Both the position numbers and the translations under genes were made by a program. DNA of 48,902 nt from an uncultured Clostridia bacterium. GTDB taxonomy: Bacteria; Bacillota; Clostridia; TANB77; CAG-508. A model generated the notes under the pieces. It had not been told where the DNA came from. It made no database searches and saw nothing but the letters and a program-made list of their open reading frames with translations. Below, in pieces: positions 25,907-35,100 of this stretch; position 1 is the first letter of the stretch, and each line of letters starts with the position of its first letter. The stretch covers positions 1-48,902 of the forward strand of contig CANQQQ010000007.1 of assembly GCA_947626025.1 (NCBI GenBank). The letters run 5' to 3'.

Positions 25907-26964
25907 AGTAGATCTAAATTAAAAAATTCAAAATTATTTATAATTAAATAAGTATATAATGTGGCAAAGATTGCTTGTAATAGCTTACCAATTATATATG
26001 GTTTTATTGATATGTTTGCCTCTGAAACTATGCTAAATACTTGTAATACAACAGATATACCGCCGAAACCAAGTAGAAATGCGCAAAGTAAAATATTAAC
26101 TGAAATTGATTTTATTGAAACAGACGCTATTAAGCTGACGCCATTTGTAAGTTCAATAATTCCACTTATAAGTCCTGACGAAAATTCGGGACTTATATTT
26201 AGTATGGAAAGAATAGGATTAATTACCTTACACAGTATATCTAAAATACCACTACTGTTAATTATTGATATAATTACGCTAAATAAAACGACAAAACCAC
26301 CTATAAGCACAACAGTACGAGTTGCACTTGTAATACTTGCACCTAGGATTTTGCCTAAACTACTAATATCAGCTGATGAGGATTTTTGTGTTGTAAAAAT
26401 TTGTGATGATAAATTATTTTTTACATCATTATATTTCCAAAATCTAAATATAATTCCAACAGTAATACAAGCCAATATGTGAGTTACTAGTAAGAGTATG
26501 CCTATTTCAATATTACCAAAAAGTGAAATACCCACAGTTCCAATTATAAATAGCGGACCTGAATTGTTGGTAAATGCCAATAAGCGTTCTGCTTCAACAG
26601 ATGTACATATTCCATCATTTTTGAATTTTGAAACTATTTTTGCACCTGTTGGGTAACCACTAATTATTCCCATAATAAAAGGAAAAGAACCTTCACCTGG
26701 CACATTAAATAGAGGTCTCATTAAAAAGTTTAAGTATGAGCCTAGAACTGAGATAATATTTGTGTAGCTTAATAGTTCTGTTGCAATGAAAAATGGGAAG
26801 AGCGATGGTACAACAGAATTTACCCATAGTGATAATCCATTTTTAGCAGCTGATAAATTAGAATTTGAAAATATCACCAGACATATTGTAAATAAAATAA
26901 AAATTATTGATAATAAATTCTCTTTTACAGAAAATAATATAAATTTAAAACTTCTTTTCTTCAT
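25903..26964 (-). CDS. ylbJ: Sporulation integral membrane protein YlbJ-type, Gate domain
   Basis: 353 residues from ATG 26964; an in-frame TTG at 26991 is the alternative, and neither has a good Shine-Dalgarno. About eight membrane helices. Two related halves are typical of nucleoside-recognition (Gate) proteins: VVPSLFPFFIATELLSY with GIISGYPTGAKIVSKF in the first, and GLISGIIELTNGVSLIAS with LLGFGGISVVLQVFSI in the second. YlbJ is needed for spore formation in Bacillus; the transported substrate is unknown. Its presence suggests an endospore-forming ancestry. It overlaps the convergent gene at the stop codon and is divergent from rpiB. Confidence 0.85.
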   Translation of the reverse strand: MKKRSFKFILFSVKENLLSIIFILFTICLVIFSNSNLSAAKNGLSLWVNSVVPSLFPFFIATELLSYTNIISVLGSYLNFLMRPLFNVPGEGSFPFIMGIISGYPTGAKIVSKFKNDGICTSVEAERLLAFTNNSGPLFIIGTVGISLFGNIEIGILLLVTHILACITVGIIFRFWKYNDVKNNLSSQIFTTQKSSSADISSLGKILGASITSATRTVVLIGGFVVLFSVIISIINSSGILDILCKVINPILSILNISPEFSSGLISGIIELTNGVSLIASVSIKSISVNILLCAFLLGFGGISVVLQVFSIVSEANISIKPYIIGKLLQAIFATLYTYLIINNFEFFNLDLL

Positions 26965-27070
26965 ATTCAAAATATATTGTAAAATATGCAAAAATATGAT
27001 ATATATAATATATTATAAATAAGAAGAGTGGCAGATATTGTATTTGTTAAATGGAAAGGAATGAAATTAA

Positions 27071-27517
27071 ATGATAGTAATAGGTAGTGATCACGGTGGA
27101 TATAAACTAAAAGAGGAAGTAAAAAAATATTTAGAAGAAGCAGGAATAGAATATAAAGATGTAGGAACAGACTCAGAGACGAGCGTTAATTATCCTGAAT
27201 TTGCTGCTAAAGTTGCAGAAGAAATATCTTCTAAAAAGGCAGAAACAGGAATTCTAATTTGCAGATCTGGAATTGGAATGTCAATTGTAGCAAATAAATT
27301 CAAAGGCGTTAGATGTGCACCATGCTATGAAGAACAGACAGCTAAATTTTCAAGAATGCATAATAATGCAAATGTATTAGCACTAGGTGCTGATTATGTA
27401 AATGTAAATAAAGCTATTTGCATTGTTAGAATGTTTTTAGCAACACCTTTTGAAGGTGGAAGACATGAAGAGAGAGTTAATATGATTTCTGAAATTGAAA
27501 ACAGAAATATGAAATAG
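27071..27517 (+). CDS. rpiB: Ribose 5-phosphate isomerase B
   Basis: 148 residues. It interconverts ribose 5-phosphate and ribulose 5-phosphate in the pentose phosphate pathway. N-terminal IGSDHGGYKLKEEV, active-site Cys64 in GILICRSGIGMSI, and His97 in FSRMHNNANVLALG match the RpiB/LacAB family. The family also contains allose and galactose 6-phosphate isomerases; the single short subunit favours RpiB. Shine-Dalgarno GGAAAGGA (27053-27060). Followed by a weak terminator and trpS. Confidence 0.94.
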   Translation: MIVIGSDHGGYKLKEEVKKYLEEAGIEYKDVGTDSETSVNYPEFAAKVAEEISSKKAETGILICRSGIGMSIVANKFKGVRCAPCYEEQTAKFSRMHNNANVLALGADYVNVNKAICIVRMFLATPFEGGRHEERVNMISEIENRNMK

Positions 27518-27537
27518 AAAAGAGTACTGTAAAAAAT

Positions 27538-27560
27538 AAGCATTAGATTGCTTCTTTTTT
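27538..27560 (+). terminator. Probable weak terminator after rpiB
   Basis: AAGCA/TGCTT stem (27538-27542 with 27549-27553) with a 6-nt loop, followed by CTTTTTT. Short stem, good T run. Confidence 0.55.
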
Positions 27561-27595
27561 ACCCTAAATTTGTGCCGGAAAGGAACGATAGCATT

Positions 27596-28612
27596 ATGGC
27601 AAACAAGAAAAGAATTTTAACAGGAGATAGACCAACAGGTAAATTACATATTGGTCATTACTTTGGATCTCTAAAAAATAGAGTGAAGTTACAAGAAGAA
27701 GGAAATGAACAATATATATTAATTGCTGACGTACAAGCATTAACAGATAATTTTAATAACCCAGAAAAGGTTAGAAAAAATGTTAGAGAGGTAGCAATGG
27801 ATTATTTATCAGTGGGAATAGATCCAGAAAAAACAACTATATACATACAATCTATGATACCTGAAACAGCGGAACTTACAGTTTATTACTCTAATTTAGT
27901 TACTATTGCACGTTTGCAAAGAAATCCAACTGTTAAAACAGAAATAGCACAAAAGAAAGAATTATTTGGAGAGAGTGTAACTTACGGCTTTTTAGGATAT
28001 CCTGTAAGCCAAGCAGCAGATATTACAACATTTGGTGGAGCTCTAGTTCCTGTTGGGGAAGATCAATTACCATTGATTGAGCAATGTAGAGAAATTGTTA
28101 GAAAATTCAATAGTATATATGGAGATGTTTTAGTTGAGCCAGAGGCTGTTCTATCTAATCAAAAGAGAATAAAAGGTTTAGATGGAAATGAAAAAATGGG
28201 AAAATCATTAGGAAATGCAATTTATTTATCTGATTCTCAAGACGAAGTAAATAAAAAAGTTATGAATGCAGTAACAGATCCTAATAGAATAAAAAAAGAT
28301 GATTTGGGAAATCCTGATATATGTATGGTTTCTTATTATCATAAGTTATTTAGTACAGAGGAAGAATGTAAAGCAGTATGCGAAGAATGTAGGAAAGGCT
28401 TAAGAGGTTGTGTTGCATGCAAGAAACAATTAGCACAAAACATAAACAAAGAATTAGAACCTATTAGAGAAAAGAGAAGATATTATGAAGAACATCCAGA
28501 ATTAGTAGATAAAATATTAATGGAAGGTACTGCAAAAGCAAGAGAAGAAGCTAAGAAGACTATGAAAAAAATTAAGAAAGCAATGATGTTAGATTATTTT
28601 GAAAAAGATTAA
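27596..28612 (+). CDS. trpS: Tryptophanyl-tRNA synthetase with a [4Fe-4S]-type cysteine pattern
   Basis: 338 residues from ATG 27596, preceded by GGAAAGGAA (27577-27585); an upstream in-frame TTG (27548) lies before this site and is rejected. Class I synthetase with KLHIGH (residues 16-21) and KMGKS (200-204). The C-terminal part carries Cys243, Cys265, Cys272 and Cys275 in C-x21-C-x6-C-x2-C spacing, plus Cys258 and Cys262. This is close to the pattern known for the iron-sulfur TrpRS of Thermotoga maritima, where the cluster sits near the anticodon-binding region. obgE follows after 12 bp, so the two are probably cotranscribed. Confidence 0.96.
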   Translation: MANKKRILTGDRPTGKLHIGHYFGSLKNRVKLQEEGNEQYILIADVQALTDNFNNPEKVRKNVREVAMDYLSVGIDPEKTTIYIQSMIPETAELTVYYSNLVTIARLQRNPTVKTEIAQKKELFGESVTYGFLGYPVSQAADITTFGGALVPVGEDQLPLIEQCREIVRKFNSIYGDVLVEPEAVLSNQKRIKGLDGNEKMGKSLGNAIYLSDSQDEVNKKVMNAVTDPNRIKKDDLGNPDICMVSYYHKLFSTEEECKAVCEECRKGLRGCVACKKQLAQNINKELEPIREKRRYYEEHPELVDKILMEGTAKAREEAKKTMKKIKKAMMLDYFEKD

Positions 28613-28624
28613 AGGAGGACTTAA

Positions 28625-29896
<1,272 letters not shown>

Positions 29897-29899
29897 TAA

Positions 29900-29934
29900 T
29901 ATAGGGCGCAGAGAAATACTGCACCCTATATTTT
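29900..29934. terminator. Terminator after obgE, probably bidirectional
   Basis: TATAGGG-C-GCAG (29900-29911) pairs with CTGC-A-CCCTATA (29919-29930), one mismatch, 7-nt loop, then TTTTAC. On the minus strand it would end the transcript of the Cys-rich miniproteins. Confidence 0.8.
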
Positions 29935-29945
29935 ACTATATACTA

Positions 29946-30074
29946 TTAGCATCCACAACCATTGTTGTTGTTACCACAACAGCATACTACTAGGATGATA
30001 AGGATTATTATCCAGCAGCAATCACCGCCGCCAAATCCGCCAAATCCTCCACCGCAACATCTATTTTCTGGCAT
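29946..30074 (-). CDS. 42-residue Gly/Cys-rich single-helix protein (YjcZ-like)
   Basis: Found by reading the intergenic gap. The ATG (30074-30072) is preceded on the minus strand by a perfect AAGGAGGTG site. The protein starts MPENRCCGGGFGGFGGGDCC, continues with a pure hydrophobic stretch WIIILIILVV, and ends CCCGNNNNGCGC: nine Cys in 42 residues. The layout (Gly-rich head, one membrane helix, Cys tail) recalls YjcZ-family small sporulation proteins of Firmicutes, but the Cys content is far higher. It lies 55 bp after its paralogue at 30130-30231. Possible roles: spore-coat cross-linking or metal binding; both are guesses. Confidence 0.82.
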   Translation of the reverse strand: MPENRCCGGGFGGFGGGDCCWIIILIILVVCCCGNNNNGCGC

Positions 30075-30129
30075 GAAATTCACCTCCTTAAAGTAAGTAC
30101 TAATAATGGAAATAATTACTAATTAAGTA

Positions 30130-30231
30130 TTAGTTGCAACAACATCTGTTACCGCAACCACAGCAGAATAGTAATAGGAATAAAATAATGAACCATAAGA
30201 TTTCACTATTATTTGAGCAACAATTGTTCAT
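30130..30231 (-). CDS. 33-residue Cys-rich single-helix protein, paralogue of the next
   Basis: ATG at 30231-30229, preceded by AGGAGGTCGTG on the minus strand. Sequence order: MNNCCSNNSE, hydrophobic ILWFIILFLLLF, then CCGCGNRCCCN: eight Cys in 33 residues. It shares with the downstream miniprotein a Cys pair near the N-terminus, one membrane helix, and a CC-C-G-N-rich Cys tail. The two genes run in the same direction with 55 bp between them, so they likely form a small operon divergent from asd. Much too short for default gene callers; the strong ribosome site is the main evidence that it is real. Confidence 0.78.
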   Translation of the reverse strand: MNNCCSNNSEILWFIILFLLLFCCGCGNRCCCN

Positions 30232-30376
30232 TTTTCACGACCTCCTATAAAAAATTGTTCTATAATTCATTGGTTATGATATATATTATTCAAAGAGAAA
30301 AAAATGGTTACAATAAGTATGGAAATGTGTTGTCTATTTTAACCATACATTAATAATAGAAAGGGATGATAATTAT

Positions 30377-31384
30377 ATGAAAAAATATAAGGTAGCGGTC
30401 GTAGGTGCGACAGGAGTAGTAGGAGAGATGATGAGAAAAGTTCTTGAAGAGAAAAATTTACCTGTGTCTGAATATACATTTTTTGCATCAAATAAATCTG
30501 CAGGGAAAAAAATTATTTTTATGAATAAGGAATATGAAGTAAGAGAATTAAAAGAGAATTCTTTTGATGAAAAATTTGATTTTGCATTATTTTCCGCTGG
30601 TGGAGAAACATCTAAAAGATTTTCTCCAATTGCTGTAAAAAATGGTTGTACTGTAATTGACAATAGTAGTGCTTTTAGGATGGACGAAAATGTGCCATTA
30701 GTAGTGCCAGAAGTAAATATAGAAGATGCAAAAATGAATAATGGAATTATTGCAAATCCAAATTGTTCTACTATTCAAGCTGTAGTAGCTTTAAAGCCAT
30801 TAGATGACAAATATAAAATAAAAAGAGTAGTTTATTCTACATATCAAGCAGTATCTGGTGCAGGGAAACATGGAATTAATGATTTACAAAATGGTATCGA
30901 AAATTTTAATAATGAGAATAAGTATGAGTTAGAGAAATTTAAATATGATATTTTTAATAATTGTTTACCACATATAGATGTATTTTTAGATAATGGATAC
31001 ACAAAAGAAGAAGAAAAGATGATTAATGAAACAAGAAAGATTTTACATAGACCAGATTTAAGAATTACTGCTACAACTGTTAGAGTACCAGTTATGAATT
31101 CGCATAGTGAGTCAATAAATATAGAGTTTGAAGATCAGTTTGATGAAAAAGAATTAGTTGAAACTCTAAGAAATTCAGCAGGATTAATAGTTCAAGATGA
31201 TATAAAAAATGAAGTGTATCCAATAGCAACAAAAGCAACTGGGACTGATGAAGTTTATGTTGGAAGGATAAGAAGAGATTATAGTTTAGATAGTGGAGTT
31301 AACATTTGGGTAGTAGCAGATAATTTGAGAAAAGGTGCAGCAAGCAATGCAATACAGATTATGGAGTATTTAATGTTAGATTAA
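30377..31384 (+). CDS. asd: Aspartate-semialdehyde dehydrogenase
   Basis: 335 residues. It reduces aspartyl phosphate to aspartate semialdehyde, the branch-point precursor of lysine/diaminopimelate, threonine and methionine. NADP-binding GATGVVG is at 10-16, the catalytic Cys130 is in NPNCSTIQ, and YQAVSGAGKHGI and VPVMNSHSESINIEF are conserved. Shine-Dalgarno GAAAGGGATGAT (30359-30370). No lysine riboswitch is visible upstream. A pair of inverted repeats (ATGGTTA 30304-30310, TAACCAT 30340-30346) lies in the leader. Single-gene unit with its own terminator. Confidence 0.97.
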   Translation: MKKYKVAVVGATGVVGEMMRKVLEEKNLPVSEYTFFASNKSAGKKIIFMNKEYEVRELKENSFDEKFDFALFSAGGETSKRFSPIAVKNGCTVIDNSSAFRMDENVPLVVPEVNIEDAKMNNGIIANPNCSTIQAVVALKPLDDKYKIKRVVYSTYQAVSGAGKHGINDLQNGIENFNNENKYELEKFKYDIFNNCLPHIDVFLDNGYTKEEEKMINETRKILHRPDLRITATTVRVPVMNSHSESINIEFEDQFDEKELVETLRNSAGLIVQDDIKNEVYPIATKATGTDEVYVGRIRRDYSLDSGVNIWVVADNLRKGAASNAIQIMEYLMLD

Positions 31385-31390
31385 AAATAA

Positions 31391-31430
31391 TAATGTCAGT
31401 GTAAATGCACTGACATTAATTAAAAATTTT
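31391..31430. terminator. Terminator between asd and the TetR gene
   Basis: 11-bp stem TAATGTCAGTG/CACTGACATTA (31391-31401 with 31408-31418), followed by an A run and then seven T. Both convergent genes can use it. Confidence 0.85.
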
Positions 31431-31967
31431 TTTAAACCATTTTATAATATTCTCTAATAATTCATCTAAGGAGTAATTGCTCTCATTTCTAAAATATTCT
31501 AAGAGTTCTAACATTATACCATTCATAAAAAATGAGATGTCAAGTTGAAGATATTTATTAGTGCAATCATATTTTAAAACATCATAGATTTTTTCATTAG
31601 CGATTTCTTTTAACTTTTCTAAAAAAAGAAGAGATTCATTAGCAGATAGTAGTAATTTATAAGTCTTTTCATTATCTTTTAAATATTTAAATATATTTTG
31701 AAGATATGTTTCAATATCAGCTTTGGAGTACAGTTTAATATTATCATTAAATAGAAGATCTAATGTTTGAAATTTATAATCTTGAGCGACCTCATATATA
31801 TTATTATAATGAGTATAAAATGTACTTCTTGTTAGATTAGCCCTTTTAACTAGTTCTGTAACAGTTATTTTATCTATTTGCTTTTTTTCATTAAGTAATT
31901 CTGCGAAAGTTGTTTTTATAATATTTCTAGTTTTTATTGATGAAGAATTTAGACACTGAACTTTCAT
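31416..31967 (-). CDS. TetR-family transcriptional regulator
   Basis: 183 residues. The N-terminal HTH is classic: IIKTTFAELLNEKKQIDKIT, then VTELVKRANLTRSTFYTHYN at about 35-55 as the recognition helix region. The C-terminal ~120 residues are helical and would bind the ligand and form the dimer. Shine-Dalgarno AGGAG on the minus strand (31976-31980). It is divergent from the MMPL exporter at 32149, the usual arrangement of a local repressor and its efflux target. A TGTCT/AGACA inverted repeat in the shared intergenic region is the likely operator. Confidence 0.92.
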   Translation of the reverse strand: MKVQCLNSSSIKTRNIIKTTFAELLNEKKQIDKITVTELVKRANLTRSTFYTHYNNIYEVAQDYKFQTLDLLFNDNIKLYSKADIETYLQNIFKYLKDNEKTYKLLLSANESLLFLEKLKEIANEKIYDVLKYDCTNKYLQLDISFFMNGIMLELLEYFRNESNYSLDELLENIIKWFKKIFN

Positions 31968-32050
31968 AACTAAAACTCCTTTTAAAAAAAGTATTATATA
32001 AACTATTATAACACAAAGTAATTAAAAGAAAAAGACAATTTTAATAAAAA

Positions 32051-32066
32051 TGTCTGAATTTAGACA
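32051..32066. promoter_or_regulatory. Candidate TetR operator
   Basis: TGTCT-N6-AGACA inverted repeat in the divergent TetR/MMPL region. The 11-mer GAATTTAGACA of its right half (32056-32066) occurs again at 31945-31955, just inside the TetR coding start, which suggests a second half-site. A TATAAT at 32108-32113 could be the MMPL -10. Confidence 0.5.
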
Positions 32067-32148
32067 GATTGTATTATTTTATACTTTCATAAATAGAATA
32101 ATAAGAGTATAATATAAAGCGTAATATTTAAGAAGGGAAGGATATTAA

Positions 32149-35100
32149 TTGAGAAAAATCACAGATTTCATTATAAACAAAAGATACTTGATTTTAGCTT
32201 TATTTGTGGCATTTGCGATAGTATGTGCAGTATTAACACAAAAAGTTGTGATTAATTATGATATGGCAGAATATTTGCCAAGTACATCTGAAACCAGAAT
32301 AGGTATGGACATTATGGAAAAAGAATTTGCAGGTACAGAAACAAGTTCTCTTAATTTAATGTTTAAAGGTCTAGAAGATAATAAAAAAACAGATGTATAT
32401 AATTTCTTAAATGAGCTAAATGGAATAGATACTGTAGATTATGATGAAACAGAGAATTACAATAAAGATGATTATACTTTATATGTAATTACAGTAGATG
32501 ATGATGCAGATTCAGAACTTGCGACTGATATTTATAAACAAGTGACTGAGAAATATGAACAATATGATATATATACAAGTGGAGATGTGGCTAGCAGAAA
32601 TACACCTGTGTTGGAAATATGGATAATAGCATTAGCAGTAGGATGCGCATTTATAATACTAATAATAATGTGTGAATCATATGTAGAGCCATTTTTATTT
32701 ATGATTACAATATTGATAGCAGTATTATTAAACAAAGGAACAAATATAATATTTGATAGCGTATCGAATATTACTGAATCAATTTCTGCAATCTTACAAC
32801 TAGCATTATCTATGGATTATTCTATAATGTTGATGAATAGATATAATCAAGAGAAAGAGCAAGAAACTGATAATATAAAAGCAATGAAAAATGCTTTATA
32901 CCATGCTTTTAAATCAATCTCTAGTAGCTCATTAACTACAATAGTGGGGTTAATAGTATTAGTACTTATGAGTTTTACAATAGGAAGAGATTTAGGTTTA
33001 GTATTAGCAAAAGGTGTTTTATTTAGTTTAATTAGTATATTCTTCATATTACCTGGATTAATATTAATTTTTGATAAATGGATAGTAAAAACAAAAAAGA
33101 AAACTCCTAAAATTAACATAGGTATTTTAGGTAAGATGAGCTATAAAATAAGATTTATATCAATTCCGTTATTCTTATTGTTCTTTATAGGTAGTTTCTT
33201 CTTAAAAGGAAATTTAGGAATTTTGTATACAAGTTCGCAAGAAGATGAGGTTTCAAAGATATTTAAAGAGAATAATCAAATGGCTATAATTTATAAAAAT
33301 GAAGATGAAGATAAAATAGCAGAATTATTACCAAATCTAGAAAATAATGATAATGTTGATGAGGTTTTAGCTTATTCTAATACCATAAATGAAAGTTTAG
33401 ATTATAATGAATTAAATGCAAAACTAAAGGACTTAGGATCAGATGTTGACATAGAAGAATATCTTTTGAAAATATTGTATTATAATTATTATAATAAAGA
33501 TATACAAAATACAATGACATTTAATGAATTTGTAAGATTTATAAAATCAGAAGTTTATAATAATCCTAATGTCAATGAGAAAATAGATGAAACTACTAGA
33601 GCTGACATAGATAGAGTGGAAAATTTTATAACTGAGGCTCAAATAAATAAGAAAAGAACAGCAAGTGAAATAGGAAAACTTTTAGAAATTGATGAGGATA
33701 AAGTAAAAGATATACTTATTTATTATAGTGCCAAAAAAGATAATACCAAAATTACTATAAATGATTTTATTAACTTTATAAATAATGATGTATTAACAGA
33801 TAAAAAATATTCATCAAATTTCAATGCTTCAAGTTTAGCAAGTTTAAATACATTATCAAAATTTGCATCTAAAACAACAATACAAACTAAAATGACAGCT
33901 GATCAAATGGCAAGTTTATTTTCATTAGATACGAGTACAGTTAATGATTTATATATGTACCATATTAGTGTAGATGAAATAGATACGAAGATGTCATTAT
34001 CTGAATTTTCAAATTTTGTATTGAATTATGTTTTGACAGATCCAAATTATGCAAGTAGTTTTAATGAAGAAACAATTAATAACATGAAATTATTATCAAC
34101 TTTTAGTAATATAAATACTATAAAAACTGAAATGAATGTAGAACAATTATCAAGCATATTTGGAATAAATAGGAATTTGATTTCTCAGGTATTATTAATG
34201 AAGTATAGTAACTCAATTGATTTAACACAAGTAGATATAAACGATTTAAGATGTTCACCTTATGATTTTGTTGAATTTATCATAGAAAATAGTAGCAATG
34301 AGAATATTAGTTCTAATATAGATGCAACAACATTATATACATTAAACTTACTTTCAAATATTATGAATAGCAGTTTAAATAATATAAGTTATTCATATAG
34401 TGAATTAGCAGATTTTATTGGTATTGAAAATAGTGTGACAAAGAATATATATCTATTGTATACATTAAATAATACAAGTATAAAAATGACACCAAGCGAA
34501 TTTGTAAACTTTATTTTGCTACATAAAGATGATGAAATCTTATCAGGAAAATTATCTACTAGTGTTATAAGCAATTTACAATTAATACAAACTGTAATGA
34601 ACGGAGTACTTAATAATACGCAATATAATAGTACAGAACTTTCAAAAATGCTTGGAATTGACAAGGAAAAAATGGAATTATTGTATGGCTTATATAACAC
34701 AAAACACATAAATGCAAATAGAACGATATCACTTAATGATTTTATAGGTTTCTTATTAAGTGATGTAGTTACAAACAAGGATTACTCTGCTAATTTTGAT
34801 AATGAGAAAATATTAAAATTGAATACAGTAAACGGAATAATGAAAGCATCAATGAGTGGAACAAAATATACAGTTAATGAGATAATGAGTATAATAAGTG
34901 TTTTCACTGATAATGTAGATAGAAATATGGTTGAATTATTATATATGTATTATGGAAGTGAAAATAATTATAATTCAAATTGGGAATTAACAATAGAAGA
35001 ATTTGTAAGATATTTAAATGAAGACATATTAACTGATAGTAGATTTGATGATTATATTGAAGATGAGATGAGAAAAGATATTACAGATGCTAAGACGACT

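Noticed and set aside
30232-30376. Lysine riboswitch upstream of asd
   Set aside because: The 145-bp leader lacks the conserved lysine-riboswitch core and is too short; only small inverted repeats are present.
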